Of a DNA stretch of 64,000 nt, positions 29,558 to 39,380 are shown one piece after another. The notes below the pieces were generated by a model. That model was given only the letters and a program-made list of their open reading frames with translations, was not told the DNA's origin and searched no databases. The DNA is taken from positions 6,337-70,336 of the forward strand of contig MDLB01000104.1 of NCBI GenBank assembly GCA_001730085.1, in the 5' to 3' direction. Source of the DNA: PVC group bacterium (ex Bugula neritina AB1). Its GTDB lineage: Bacteria > GCA-001730085. The position numbers and the translations under genes are program-made. Numbering within the stretch: the stretch's first letter is position 1; each line of letters begins with the position of its first letter.

Positions 29558-31000
29558 TTACTTTTTCCAAAATTCAGGCGAAAGAAAAATGATAACTGTA
29601 AAAATTTCAAGCCTTCCCATGATCATACAAACAGATAAAATCAACTTACCCAAAGTTGGGATATGTGCATAATTTTCGACAGCTCCAACTTTTGCTAAAC
29701 CTGGACCAATATTAAAAAAACAAGCCAAGACAGACGTTACCGATGTCACAATATCTAAACCCAAAAAGGCCATAAAAAGTGAGGCTATAAAAATCAAAAA
29801 TATAGATAAAACAAAAATACTTAAAACACCTTGAACAATATTTTTAGAAACGGGGTTTTTTCTTAGCTTGATTTGAAACATCGCACCTGGATAGAGCAAA
29901 CATCTAAGTTCCCTTAAGGCATATTTCAAAACCAATATTACACGAATAACCTTTAAACCTCCTCCAGTTGATCCAGCACAGGCACCCATAAACATTAAAA
30001 AAAGTAAAATCAATTGAGAAAAAGGAGGCCACTCATTAAAGTCAGCTGTCACAAAGCCTGTAGATGTCGACAAAGAAATGACTTGAAAAACAACAAAGCG
30101 AAGAGCTTCTCCCAAACTGTCATAGACATTTTTGTATACATTCAAGAAAATCAAAGCCATCGATATTATCAAAATAAAACAATAAAATATTAATTCGCTA
30201 TTTTTAAAAAATGATCTAAAGTCACCTCTAATCAATCTATAATAAAGTGAAAAACTAATCCCTGCTAAAAACATAAAAGCTATTGTGATAATCTCTATAG
30301 GTAAACTATTATAGGCAATCAAGCTTGCATTTTTTGTAGAAAATCCCCCCGTAGCTAATGTACTAAAACCATGACAAACAGCATCAAAAAAATTCATTCC
30401 ACAAAAATAAATAAGAACAATATAAATCAATGTGAAAAAGAAATAGATTTTCCATAAGATTTTAGCTGTTGATGCTATTCTTGGAGTTAACTTATCCTTT
30501 AAAGGACCAGGAGCTTCTGCATGAAAAAGCTGCGTCCCTCCAACACCCAACAAAGGCAATATACAAACAGACAAAACAACAACACCCATCCCACCTAGCC
30601 AATGAGTAAGACTTCTCCATAGTAAAATACTTCGAGGCAAGACTTCTATATCAACTATCGCTGTAGCTCCTGTTGTTGTAAACCCCGATGCAGATTCAAA
30701 AAAAGAAAAAATAAAACTATCAAATACACCTGTAAAAAGATAAGGGATCCCTCCCCAAATACCAACAGTAAACCAAGTCAAGGTCACAACCGCAAAACCT
30801 TCCCTATAACTAATCTCCTCCTTCACAGAGCAAAATTTATAAAGAAGACCCCCACCTGTAGCTAGAATAAAAAAAGTGAGCAACCAAAGATATTTTGAAG
30901 GCTCTTCGTTTAAAAAAGCAACGAAAGTTGACGGTAGCATCGCCAAAGCTATAAAAACAGTGACAATACCCAATGTATTAATAATATGACTTGCTCTCAT
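29558..31000 (-). CDS. trkH: Trk/Ktr potassium uptake channel subunit
   Basis: This 480-residue polytopic inner-membrane protein has the usual length of TrkH. It takes up K+ through a pore of four pseudo-repeats. All four pore-loop signatures are visible: SGFTTTGATAI near residue 105, LATGGFSTKNAS near 218, SLSTSTGFVTADF near 308 and CFFNIGPGLAKVG near 425. Each carries the glycine that forms the selectivity filter. The ATG start lies three bases after the trkA stop, so the two are translationally linked. It closes a long operon that begins with moxR. No truncation is seen. It works with TrkA, which gates it by binding NAD(H) or nucleotides. Confidence 0.95.
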   Translation of the reverse strand: MRASHIINTLGIVTVFIALAMLPSTFVAFLNEEPSKYLWLLTFFILATGGGLLYKFCSVKEEISYREGFAVVTLTWFTVGIWGGIPYLFTGVFDSFIFSFFESASGFTTTGATAIVDIEVLPRSILLWRSLTHWLGGMGVVVLSVCILPLLGVGGTQLFHAEAPGPLKDKLTPRIASTAKILWKIYFFFTLIYIVLIYFCGMNFFDAVCHGFSTLATGGFSTKNASLIAYNSLPIEIITIAFMFLAGISFSLYYRLIRGDFRSFFKNSELIFYCFILIISMALIFLNVYKNVYDSLGEALRFVVFQVISLSTSTGFVTADFNEWPPFSQLILLFLMFMGACAGSTGGGLKVIRVILVLKYALRELRCLLYPGAMFQIKLRKNPVSKNIVQGVLSIFVLSIFLIFIASLFMAFLGLDIVTSVTSVLACFFNIGPGLAKVGAVENYAHIPTLGKLILSVCMIMGRLEIFTVIIFLSPEFWKK

Positions 31001-31003
31001 GTT

Positions 31004-32365
31004 TTAAAAAATTCTTTTTCCAAAAATAGCATTTATCTTTTTTTGTGTGTGTGGTAAATAAAAAACAATTAAACGATCTCCCAATGAAATCATTTGACTT
31101 CCTTTCGCAAAAACAACCTTCCCGTCTTGAATAACTGCACCAATAATAGCTCCCGAAGGAAACTTCAAATTCGATATTTTTTTATTCAAAACTTTGGAAT
31201 CTTCATCAACAATGATTTCAACAACATCCGCGTTGATATGATGCAATGTCGCAACAGATGCAACACTACTTTTCCGCAAAAACTTCACGATTGTATTTAT
31301 AACAACAGGCTTAACATCAAAAACGCCATCAATTTTCATCATCGTTGGTAAAATATCAAGATATTCTGATTTTTGAACTAAACAGTAACTTTTTTTAACT
31401 AACATTTGCTTTGTTAAAACACAGGAAAGAATATTATTTTCATCATTATCTGTAACAGCAACAAAAGCATCAACATCCGGCAAGTCTAATTGCCCTAAAA
31501 GTTCTGGCTCAGTAGAGGACCCATGAAAAACAATCGTTTTAGAAAGATGATCCGAAACTTGCGCAGCTTTATCTTCATTCTTCTCAATCAGTTTAACTTC
31601 TATCTTTTCCTTTTCCAACATCTGGGCTAAATGAAAGCCAATAGCATTTCCTCCAGCAATAACAACTTTTTTAGGCAAACAAGACTCTATTTTAAAAAAG
31701 TCCATAATAGAAAAAGAGCTTTCTCTTGTACAAATAAAAAAAACCTCATCACCTTCCTCAAAGAAGTCATCCCCACAGGGAATCGAAACATTTCCAGCTC
31801 TTGAAAAAGCAACAAATCGGATTTCAGAGTCTTCAATCCCCTTAAACTCTTTTAGTGGTATTTTCACAAGTGGACAATTTTTAGGAATCCGCAACCCTCC
31901 CAAAGTCACCTCTCCACCTGCAAAGTTAACTTGCTCTGTGATACCCATAGACATAATAGAATTATAAAAATCTAAAGCACAAGAATACTCTGGATTAACA
32001 ATGCAGTCTATCCCCATCCTAGATAAATACTCTTCCGACCTTAAAGGAAAGTACATTTCGACATTATTCGTTATTCTAGCGATTTTCTTAGAAACACCGT
32101 AATATTTAGCCATTGTACAGGCAACAATATTGGCTTCATCTGAGTTGCTCAACGCCAACAGCATATCGGCTTGCTCAATACCTGCTTCTATCAAAACTTC
32201 AGCAGAAGCTCCATTCCCTCTAACGGTTAAAACATCATAGGTTTTTTCAAATTTTTTTAATATTGAATTTTTAATATCAATCACAACAATGTCATGGTCT
32301 TCTTGTATCAAACGTTCAGCGATATAAAAACCAAACGACCCTGCACCCATAATGATGACTCTCAC
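31004..32365 (-). CDS. trkA: Trk potassium uptake regulatory NAD-binding protein
   Basis: This 453-residue cytoplasmic protein has two tandem RCK units, as in classical TrkA. The first Rossmann fold starts at residue 5 with GAGSFGFYIAERL and the second near 222 with GGNAIGFHLAQML. Each is followed by a TrkA-C-type domain. It gates the TrkH channel. The GTG start is supported by GGGAGA seven bases upstream. It begins only 17 bases after batE ends, so it is probably co-transcribed with the Bat operon and overlaps translationally with trkH. Sequence quality and length look normal. Confidence 0.95.
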   Translation of the reverse strand: MRVIIMGAGSFGFYIAERLIQEDHDIVVIDIKNSILKKFEKTYDVLTVRGNGASAEVLIEAGIEQADMLLALSNSDEANIVACTMAKYYGVSKKIARITNNVEMYFPLRSEEYLSRMGIDCIVNPEYSCALDFYNSIMSMGITEQVNFAGGEVTLGGLRIPKNCPLVKIPLKEFKGIEDSEIRFVAFSRAGNVSIPCGDDFFEEGDEVFFICTRESSFSIMDFFKIESCLPKKVVIAGGNAIGFHLAQMLEKEKIEVKLIEKNEDKAAQVSDHLSKTIVFHGSSTEPELLGQLDLPDVDAFVAVTDNDENNILSCVLTKQMLVKKSYCLVQKSEYLDILPTMMKIDGVFDVKPVVINTIVKFLRKSSVASVATLHHINADVVEIIVDEDSKVLNKKISNLKFPSGAIIGAVIQDGKVVFAKGSQMISLGDRLIVFYLPHTQKKINAIFGKRIF

Positions 32366-32382
32366 TCAAAATCTCCCTGTTT

Positions 32383-33135
32383 TTATAATCTTTTTAAACT
32401 GTCTTTAGGTATCCACCCCCTCAATTGAGAAGATGTTTTCACTTCAAGCCAAGAACCTGATTTTTGCAAAACACGGCAAGTTATTCCTTCGGGCAAAACT
32501 TCTTGCCCGATAAATTTTTTAGCAGGAGCCTCTCTTAACTTTACAGAAGATTGTACAACAATCCCCTTCTTAGGATTTCTTAAATAAAAAACATTCATAG
32601 CTATAAAAAAATCACAGATCAAAAAAATAGAAAAAAATAAAAATAAAAAATAATGCATTCTAGAAGAAGATTTATTGGCTAACCTAAAGACAATAACAAC
32701 CCAAAAAGCTAAGTAACTAAACAGAGAGAAAAATATCCATATATTTAATGAAAAAATCTGTACAAATTTAAAAACCCACCCCTCTAGAAATGACACTTCC
32801 AACCTTCTTGGCAAACCAGACTTCTTTAGCGCAAAATTAAGATTATCTAAAATAGATTGATCTGCGGCATCGTACTGACGAGCTTTTTCTAAAGCCCAAA
32901 TTCCCAAGGAGTATTGGCTCTGAGAAATGAATGCTGTTCCTAAGTTATAAAAAATGGAAGCATTTTGATAGCCCTTTCGGATCATAAGATCATACTGCTG
33001 TATCGCCTGATCAAAACGTTTATCTTGATAAAACGACTCTGCTTTCCTAAAATAACTCTCAAAGTCTTCTTTCTCCTTGCCCTCCACAAAAGGACATAAA
33101 GACAAGAAAAGAAAAGTTAAAATAAAGTGCTTCAT
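32383..33135 (-). CDS. batE: BatE-like TPR and SH3 protein
   Basis: The 250-residue protein starts with a signal peptide (KHFILTFLFLSLCPFVEG). TPR repeats follow at ~25-105 (YQDKRFDQAIQQYDLMIRKG, then SIFYNLGTAFISQSQYSLGIWALEKA). Two membrane helices lie at ~130-180, and a bacterial SH3-like domain at ~195-250 (VVQSSVKLREAP, GSWLEVKTSSQLRGWI). This is the standard BatE architecture. The start overlaps the batD stop (ATGA), showing tight coupling. Bat proteins form a periplasmic/inner-membrane complex linked to oxidative or envelope stress in Leptospira, Bacteroides and Francisella; the exact role of BatE is unsettled. Confidence 0.88.
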   Translation of the reverse strand: MKHFILTFLFLSLCPFVEGKEKEDFESYFRKAESFYQDKRFDQAIQQYDLMIRKGYQNASIFYNLGTAFISQSQYSLGIWALEKARQYDAADQSILDNLNFALKKSGLPRRLEVSFLEGWVFKFVQIFSLNIWIFFSLFSYLAFWVVIVFRLANKSSSRMHYFLFLFFSIFLICDFFIAMNVFYLRNPKKGIVVQSSVKLREAPAKKFIGQEVLPEGITCRVLQKSGSWLEVKTSSQLRGWIPKDSLKRL

Positions 33136-35015
33136 TTACCTACAACCTTTTCTATCTGTTTCAATATATTTTTCAACTTATCTATATCCGCATTTATCAT
33201 GACATCAACATCCTCACCACCAAACCTAGCATAACTTGCCGAATTCAAAACTTTTTCCAAATCCTTAACAAGTTTTTCCGAAACATGATTGTTATATAAA
33301 ATTTTGGATATTTCTAACCACGTCAAAGACTGCTCTGGAACATTTAAACGCTCTCCAACATAATTTCTTATAATATCACTCAGCTCTGTGTAAAAAATTT
33401 GCTGAGACTTTTTCTGCGAAGATATTTGCTCTAATGAATTTAAAGCTTTCGCAAGAGCTCTTTTGCTCTTCTTTTTAGAATCTGAACGTTTAGACTTATA
33501 TTTTTTTGCAAAAAAACTCCCTAAAACAGCGATCAAGGGACACATCGTAAAAAAAATCAACAGATTTCTTTTGCTCCATATCTGCCATAAAGAGAGAGAC
33601 CTTCCTAGGTCTTTTCTTAAATATCTTAGATTCTCTATAGAGCTCTTAGATATTCTCGTCTCCTTATTTTCTTGAACTTCACCATAATCTAAAACTTTTT
33701 CCGAAGAAGGTCCTGTCGAAGGTTTAACTTTCAATATAAATGAATCAGTCTTAACTGTTTTGTAAATTTTTTCTTCTGGATTAAAAAAAGTTAGACTCAA
33801 CGAAGGAACCTGCAAATCTCCTTCTTCTTCCGGAACAAAAACGATTTCATAACTTTTTTTAGAAAAGAAAGAGAAATCTTTTTCAGAAACAAAGTCAAAT
33901 TTAGGATCTGTCTCATAACTTTGCACCCCTTTTATTTTAGGCATTTTGGGCAAACTTGCACCTTTAACCCAACCCTTTCCTCCAAAAGAAACTTTTAAAT
34001 TAACCGCCTGCCCCACTTTCACAGGAATTTTATCATTTTCTCTCGTTAAAAATATTTCAAAAGATCCGACACTTCCACAAAAATCATCCGGTTGAACTGC
34101 GGGAAGAGAATTAACTTTTAAAGAAATAGGAGAGGTTCTTAAACGTACCTCCTTACCACTATTCATGTTTATAAAGCTATCAAAAAAACTATCTAAGTCA
34201 AAAAGAGTGCTCCCTCTTCGTTGAGAGTTAGGAAAAATACAATCAACATAAGCAGATCCAACCTTAAGGGAGCCTGCCTTCATTGGAAAAAGTGCTGCAT
34301 GAATAGAGGTAACGTGATAGCGAACACCATCAACAAACTCATAATACTCTTTTACTGGGCGAATATCTTGTACCCAAAAATCTTGTAAATCAGGTGGGTT
34401 ATAATCAACATCACCTAAAGTGGATACACGACGATAAAAAGAAAATGTGAATGTAACTTGTTCATAAATAAAACATTCTTTCTTATCTAACTCGGCTTTC
34501 ACAAAAGCTAAGTCACTGTTTTTATCTTGCGAAGAAGCCGGAGTATTTAAATTCGCATTAGGAGATTTCCGAGAAGATTGGCGAGAAAGTTGATTCGCTC
34601 TCTGATTATATCCAGAAACAGATGTTTGATAATTGGGATTATACCCTTTTTTGATCTCAATATTAAAAGCTTCTGATTCATATTTTTGCCCCCCTACAAG
34701 GACAACTGTTGGAGAAATTTCATAAACCCCTGCAGATTCAGGCTTCAATTGGTAAGCAATATCATATCGATTACTCTTCGTCCCATTAATAAAAGACATT
34801 TGAGATTGATTCCGTGTTCTCCTAGCAGAAAAACCATTAAAAACAGGAAACTTAGGATTTTTAATCCTTTCTCCCTCAGTGATAATGGTCAAAGAATAGG
34901 TTATCGTTTCATCCATATACACCAAGTTTTTGTCTATAGATGCTCGCACATCAATATTTCCAAATAATAAACTTGCCTGAATAAAAAAATAAACCGCTAT
35001 GAAAAAAAATCTCAC
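33132..35015 (-). CDS. batD: BatD family protein
   Basis: This 627-residue exported protein has a signal peptide (FFFIAVYFFIQASLLFG). Several immunoglobulin-like beta domains follow (opening NIDVRASIDKNLVYMDETIT, typical of BatD). One membrane helix lies near residues 490-508, and a cytoplasmic helical tail includes a YVGERLNVPEQSLTWLEIS segment, also typical. The GTG start is preceded by AAGGAG at ideal spacing. It lies between batC and batE in the canonical order. A low-complexity Ser/Asn/Arg stretch at ~140-165 is probably a linker. BatD is thought to act at the periplasmic face with the VWA proteins BatA and BatB. Confidence 0.92.
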   Translation of the reverse strand: MRFFFIAVYFFIQASLLFGNIDVRASIDKNLVYMDETITYSLTIITEGERIKNPKFPVFNGFSARRTRNQSQMSFINGTKSNRYDIAYQLKPESAGVYEISPTVVLVGGQKYESEAFNIEIKKGYNPNYQTSVSGYNQRANQLSRQSSRKSPNANLNTPASSQDKNSDLAFVKAELDKKECFIYEQVTFTFSFYRRVSTLGDVDYNPPDLQDFWVQDIRPVKEYYEFVDGVRYHVTSIHAALFPMKAGSLKVGSAYVDCIFPNSQRRGSTLFDLDSFFDSFINMNSGKEVRLRTSPISLKVNSLPAVQPDDFCGSVGSFEIFLTRENDKIPVKVGQAVNLKVSFGGKGWVKGASLPKMPKIKGVQSYETDPKFDFVSEKDFSFFSKKSYEIVFVPEEEGDLQVPSLSLTFFNPEEKIYKTVKTDSFILKVKPSTGPSSEKVLDYGEVQENKETRISKSSIENLRYLRKDLGRSLSLWQIWSKRNLLIFFTMCPLIAVLGSFFAKKYKSKRSDSKKKSKRALAKALNSLEQISSQKKSQQIFYTELSDIIRNYVGERLNVPEQSLTWLEISKILYNNHVSEKLVKDLEKVLNSASYARFGGEDVDVMINADIDKLKNILKQIEKVVGK

Positions 35016-35157
35016 TTTTTTCTCCTTTTTCTAGCCGAAGAGACTTTCAAGATATTAAGACTATTGTAAAATACATCATGAACTCTCTTGAGGCTTTTAA
35101 AAAAATATAATCTTTCTTTAATCGTTTGATTTTTTGTAAACACTTATAAAATCCTTG

Positions 35158-36273
35158 TCACCAATCTTTGGCGACTCTTTTTTTGTCTGTGCCACGTCTT
35201 TGCCTTTTTAAGAAAATTTTGCGTTGCAAATCAGAGCTTTCCGAAATTTGGTTCAAAAAATTCATGGCTTCTTTTTGAGAGAAATACTGTCCCTTTTCTC
35301 TATCTGCGGTATCTTTTTCTTTAGAAAAAGCATGCCCTGAACTTTCATCATTACTTTCCTCATTTTCGACAGAAGAGTCATTTCTCTCTTTTTTTTCCCT
35401 ATTTTCATCTTGCTGAGAACTCGCTCCCTTTTTTTGTCTTTCTTTTTCATTTTCCAACGAGTCAGAGTCCTTTTTTTCCTGTCCTAAACTTCTCTGATTT
35501 TTTAACTCTTCTTCTTTATCATTTTTTTGATCTTTTTTTTCAGAAGAGCTCTCTTCTCCTGATTGATCTGTATCCTTATTTTGAGCTTGAAGCGAACCTT
35601 CATTTCGAGATGAATCATTATCATCTCCTGAATCCTTCTGACTCATAGAGGATTTTTGCTTGGAATCTTTATTTTTTTCTTCATTTTTCGAAGTTTCAAA
35701 CGAGCCATTTGAAGAGTCATTCTTGTCACATTGCCCTTTTTGGTCTTTTTGATCACTAAAAGACGAAGTCTTATCCTTTTGTAAATTTTCCTGCTGATTT
35801 TCTTTCTCTTCCCCTTTCGAATTTTTTTCTTTTGAGTCTTTATTAGAAGAATCTTTCAGCTTTTTTTCAATAAACTCTAAGTTATATTTGGCATCATAAA
35901 GATCTGGAGAATGATCTAATGCAATCCGATAGGATTTTTGCGCCATCAACAAATCACCCTTCCTGAACCAAGCATGGCCCTGTTGTAAATAAGACAAATG
36001 AGACAAAGGCTTTTCATTTTCAAAATTTTTAGCATTTTTTAAAACATCATCATACACCCCCCTTTGATAGTCAACCAAACCGAGGTTATATAATATTCTT
36101 CCTTTTTTTTGTTTCTTTTGCAAAAGCTCTTTGTACAATTCACTGGCTTCAACATATTTTTTTGCTTTCAATAGTTCACAAGCTTCCTTTTCTTTTTTTT
36201 CCCAAGGCCAACGAAACCCAAGCTGAAAACTTAGTAATATTACTCCAATTAAAACAAGAAAATCTCTATACAT
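35158..36273 (-). CDS. batC: BatC-like TPR protein with long charged tail
   Basis: The 371-residue protein has an N-terminal hydrophobic segment (FLVLIGVILLSFQLGF) and TPR repeats to about residue 135 (ILYNLGLVDYQRGVYDDVL, HAWFRKGDLLMAQKSYRIAL). About 190 residues of Ser/Lys/Glu/Asp/Gln-rich low complexity follow, ending in a short ordered-looking C-terminus (EAMNFLNQISESSDLQRKIF). This matches BatC, whose tail is usually charged but often shorter. It shares one base (TAATG) with the batB stop upstream. The last 140 bases before batD carry no gene. The tail's composition differs sharply from its neighbours and is probably disordered. Confidence 0.88.
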   Translation of the reverse strand: MYRDFLVLIGVILLSFQLGFRWPWEKKEKEACELLKAKKYVEASELYKELLQKKQKKGRILYNLGLVDYQRGVYDDVLKNAKNFENEKPLSHLSYLQQGHAWFRKGDLLMAQKSYRIALDHSPDLYDAKYNLEFIEKKLKDSSNKDSKEKNSKGEEKENQQENLQKDKTSSFSDQKDQKGQCDKNDSSNGSFETSKNEEKNKDSKQKSSMSQKDSGDDNDSSRNEGSLQAQNKDTDQSGEESSSEKKDQKNDKEEELKNQRSLGQEKKDSDSLENEKERQKKGASSQQDENREKKERNDSSVENEESNDESSGHAFSKEKDTADREKGQYFSQKEAMNFLNQISESSDLQRKIFLKRQRRGTDKKRVAKDW

Positions 36274-37301
36274 TATATTTTCTCTCTTGTTTTACGCCGA
36301 ACCAAAATAATGCTCTCTAAAAATAGCAAAATAAAAACAATCCATAAACAATACTGATAGCGATCTTCATGAGTAATAACCAACCGACTTTCCATGTCCT
36401 TTTTTTCTAGCTGTGAAATTTTTTCATAAATGGATTTTAAACTCCATGATCCTTCTGTGCCTCGAAGAAAAGCACCTTTAGTTATTTTAGAGATTTTTTT
36501 CAAAATATTATCATCAACCTTAGACATAACCACCGAACCATTGTCATCCTTTTTATACGAAATCAAATTCCCGCTAGAGTCTAAAATGGGAATAGGAGAA
36601 CCTGCTTCTTTACCCAAACCTACAGTATAAATCCTTATATTTTTTTTCGCTGCCCATTCAGCTTTTTTAATAGCTAAACCTTCATGATCTTCTCCATCTG
36701 TGATAAGAATAATAGCTTTTGAAACATTTGAGTCTTTATCAAAGGCTTTACAGCTAATATCAATAGCTTCTGATAAAGATGTTCCTTTCATAGAAACACT
36801 TTCAAAATCAACTAAAGATAGCAACATCTTTGTCATTGACCTATCAGAAGTTAAAGGGCACTGAACAAACGCTTTTCCCGCAAAAACGACCAATGCCATT
36901 CTATCCTCTTTCATTTTTTTAATAAGCAACGCAACTTCTTGTTTCGCTTTTTGTAATCGCGTAGGATAAATATCTTGAGCCATCATGCTCAAAGAAGTAT
37001 CTATCGCAACAACAATATCAAGACCTTTTCTTTTGGCCTTCAACGTTTGTTCACCCATTTGCGGACGTGTCAAACAAATCAAAATAACCGCCCCCACTAG
37101 AGACAATAAAATCATTTTAATAAAATAGTTGCGATGACTTATCTCAAAAGGTAAAAAAGAACCAAAATTAACTTGATTCCAATACCTCTGAACCCTACGA
37201 CGTTGATAAAAAGTCAACACAACAAAGCCAGAGTTTAATAGCACAAAAATAGCAAGAATAATCCATATCCATGGATCTTCAAAACGGAAAATAATTATCA
37301 C
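36273..37301 (-). CDS. batB: BatB von Willebrand A-domain protein
   Basis: This inner-membrane protein has N-terminal helices (~12-30 and 60-78), a VWA domain with an intact MIDAS motif (DTSLS near residue 96, later threonine and TDGED), and a C-terminal helix (~318-335). Together with BatA it presents metal-ion-dependent adhesion domains for partner binding. The start is odd. The GTG at 37299-37301 lies inside a perfect AGGAGGTGAT ribosome site (37297-37306), so ribosomes probably start at an ATT at 37293-37295 or 37290-37292, giving a protein two or three residues shorter. Neighbours are batA upstream (22-base gap) and batC overlapping by one base. Confidence 0.93.
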   Translation of the reverse strand: MIIIFRFEDPWIWIILAIFVLLNSGFVVLTFYQRRRVQRYWNQVNFGSFLPFEISHRNYFIKMILLSLVGAVILICLTRPQMGEQTLKAKRKGLDIVVAIDTSLSMMAQDIYPTRLQKAKQEVALLIKKMKEDRMALVVFAGKAFVQCPLTSDRSMTKMLLSLVDFESVSMKGTSLSEAIDISCKAFDKDSNVSKAIILITDGEDHEGLAIKKAEWAAKKNIRIYTVGLGKEAGSPIPILDSSGNLISYKKDDNGSVVMSKVDDNILKKISKITKGAFLRGTEGSWSLKSIYEKISQLEKKDMESRLVITHEDRYQYCLWIVFILLFLESIILVRRKTREKI

Positions 37302-37323
37302 CTCCTAAATATAATTCTTTTAG

Positions 37324-38304
37324 CTATTCTGGATAACGACGATTTATCCAATATGTCCAAATATACTCTAAAAAAATCAAGAAAAACCCTATCCATAACA
37401 AATAAAAAAAATATTCCTTATATTGACGATATTGCTTCAATTTAATATCTGTTTTTTCCAATTCATTAATATCATCATATATTTTCTTCAATTCCTCTTT
37501 TTTTTCTGCTCTAAAGTATTTTCCCCCGCTCTCATTAGCTAAATCTTTTAAACCTTTTTCATTAAATCTGGCATCAACATAAGTCTTATGCGTCCTTCCA
37601 AAAGGGTCAACAACAGGATAGAGAACTTTCCCTTTTTTTCCTATGCCAATACTATAAACCTTAATATCTAAAGATTTAGCCAGTTTAGCGACAACCAATG
37701 GATCTACTCCACCAGCATTATTTTCACCATCAGACAACAAAATAACTATCCGACTTTTAGCTTCACTTTTACTCAATTTTTTAACAGCCGTAGCTACAGC
37801 AAGCCCAATAGCTGTTCCATCTTCGATCTCACCGATTTGTATTTTTTGAATAAGATCTAAAAGAACTTTATGATCTGTGGTTAATGGGCACTGCGTATAG
37901 GCTAAAGAAGAAAAAACAACAGAACCAATCCGATCATGTTTTCGCATCTTTACAAATTCGGCAATCACGTCTTTGGATGCCTCTAAACGATTTTGAGGTT
38001 GAAAATCAAGGGCTTTCATACTAGAAGAAGTATCTATGGCAAGCATAATATCAACCCCTCGGGTCAAAGACTCCTCAATGTATGATACCCGTTGAGGTCT
38101 CGCCATCGCCAAAACAAGAAAAAACCAAGCCGCACAACGCAATCCAACAACAAAGTTATCCTTAAAAGCATGAGGTTTTTGCAGCTCTAAAAGAGATGTG
38201 TTCGAATATGGCAAAGTTGCTAAGGGCTTACGCTTCATCCACCAAATCAAAAAAGGGATATTCAACCATAGAAGAAGCCACCAAGGCGAAGCTAAGATCG
38301 GCAT
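37324..38304 (-). CDS. batA: BatA von Willebrand A-domain protein
   Basis: The 326-residue protein has BatA architecture: an N-terminal membrane segment (PWWLLLWLNIPFLIWW), a second helix near 55-70, a VWA domain with MIDAS DTSSS near residue 92 and LLSDGEN near 193, and a C-terminal helix (~300-318). The MIDAS residues appear complete. The ATG lies 13 bases inside the end of the upstream gene, so translation is coupled. It is paralogous to batB immediately downstream. Together with MoxR and the DUF58 protein, these form a chaperone/VWA module of the kind that inserts metals or assembles complexes at the membrane. Confidence 0.94.
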   Translation of the reverse strand: MPILASPWWLLLWLNIPFLIWWMKRKPLATLPYSNTSLLELQKPHAFKDNFVVGLRCAAWFFLVLAMARPQRVSYIEESLTRGVDIMLAIDTSSSMKALDFQPQNRLEASKDVIAEFVKMRKHDRIGSVVFSSLAYTQCPLTTDHKVLLDLIQKIQIGEIEDGTAIGLAVATAVKKLSKSEAKSRIVILLSDGENNAGGVDPLVVAKLAKSLDIKVYSIGIGKKGKVLYPVVDPFGRTHKTYVDARFNEKGLKDLANESGGKYFRAEKKEELKKIYDDINELEKTDIKLKQYRQYKEYFFYLLWIGFFLIFLEYIWTYWINRRYPE

Positions 38305-39380
38305 AATATTTTTTCCCCTTCAGAAAGATCTTTATCTTTCTCAGATGTTCTTTCGACAATGGACTTCGCCTGAGCAATAGAATCCATACAGTTTTGAAGC
38401 AAGGCCTCTTTTTTAGCAAATTTAACTAAATCGGCATACTGATTTAAGATTTTAACATCCTTCAATATCTCTCTTCTCACGTGCTTTTTTAAACGGACAA
38501 GAAGCTCTTCAGAAGTTGATTCTTCTGCAGGAAAATGAAATCTCCTTTCAAAGTAAACTCTCAAAATAGATGTCAATTTTTCGTAAAATTTTTTTTGTGT
38601 ATCAAAGTCTTCAATCTTTAAAGCTTTCAAAGCTTGCAAAGCTTCTTTATCAGGTAAAATAAGAGGCATAATAGGCTCTTTAGACACAGATTTCTTTTTA
38701 CTAAAAAGTTTAGAAGCAAAATAGAGAAGAGCTATAAAAAAAACTAAGATAATAAAAAGTAAAAACCATGAAACCGGCTCTGGTTCAAAAGGAACCATCC
38801 GGTCTCTAATATCTTGAACAACTTCCTTTGGAGGTACAACAGAAACCACTTCCACTCTGACAGGTTCATGATCTAAAAAGACTTGTTCTCCAGAAGGCAA
38901 CTCAATTAAAGCGCGGAAAGGTCCTAGTTTATGCTCCCCAAGTTTATAAGAAGTCACAATATAGTCATAACGGATAAATTCTTGCCCATCACCTTGGACC
39001 TCAGGCTTGTAACAAACATAGTCTTTCAAGTGCATATTCTCTAAAATTTTTTTTGTATCAAGAGGTTTAATTTCAGTATTGGGAGGAACAAAAAATTTGA
39101 CCACAATAACAGCCCTATCTCCAATCGTCATCTTTTCACGGTCAACATCAACCATCATTTTAGAGGCTTCTTCTGCCATGACTAAAGATGTACAACTCAT
39201 GGATACAAAGATAAAAAACCATACAGGTAATCTCGGTAAAAAAGCTCTACGTCTTATCGTTGATACTGGAAAAAAAAGGCTTGTAGGTTTTGCAAACAAT
39301 AGCCATTTCGTCAAAGAAAGCAATATCTCAAAAACACAGTCAACAAAAATAAAAGTCTTTTTTCGACAGTCTTTTATCAT
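38292..39380 (-). CDS. BatD-like/DUF4381-type membrane protein
   Basis: This 362-residue protein sits between the DUF58 gene and batA, where many MoxR operons carry a DUF4381-like protein. After a signal/anchor region (hydrophobic LPVWFFIFVSMSCTSLVMA, residues ~51-69) there is a beta-rich periplasmic domain (~75-190). A membrane helix follows at ~205-225. The cytoplasmic helical tail (~245-345) contains ILRVYFERRFHFPAEESTSEELL, which resembles the tail of BatD. The ATG overlaps the DUF58 stop (ATGA). An in-frame later start nearer the signal peptide is possible because the first ~45 residues are poorly explained. The family name is inferred from position and architecture. Confidence 0.75.
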   Translation of the reverse strand: MIKDCRKKTFIFVDCVFEILLSLTKWLLFAKPTSLFFPVSTIRRRAFLPRLPVWFFIFVSMSCTSLVMAEEASKMMVDVDREKMTIGDRAVIVVKFFVPPNTEIKPLDTKKILENMHLKDYVCYKPEVQGDGQEFIRYDYIVTSYKLGEHKLGPFRALIELPSGEQVFLDHEPVRVEVVSVVPPKEVVQDIRDRMVPFEPEPVSWFLLFIILVFFIALLYFASKLFSKKKSVSKEPIMPLILPDKEALQALKALKIEDFDTQKKFYEKLTSILRVYFERRFHFPAEESTSEELLVRLKKHVRREILKDVKILNQYADLVKFAKKEALLQNCMDSIAQAKSIVERTSEKDKDLSEGEKILCRS

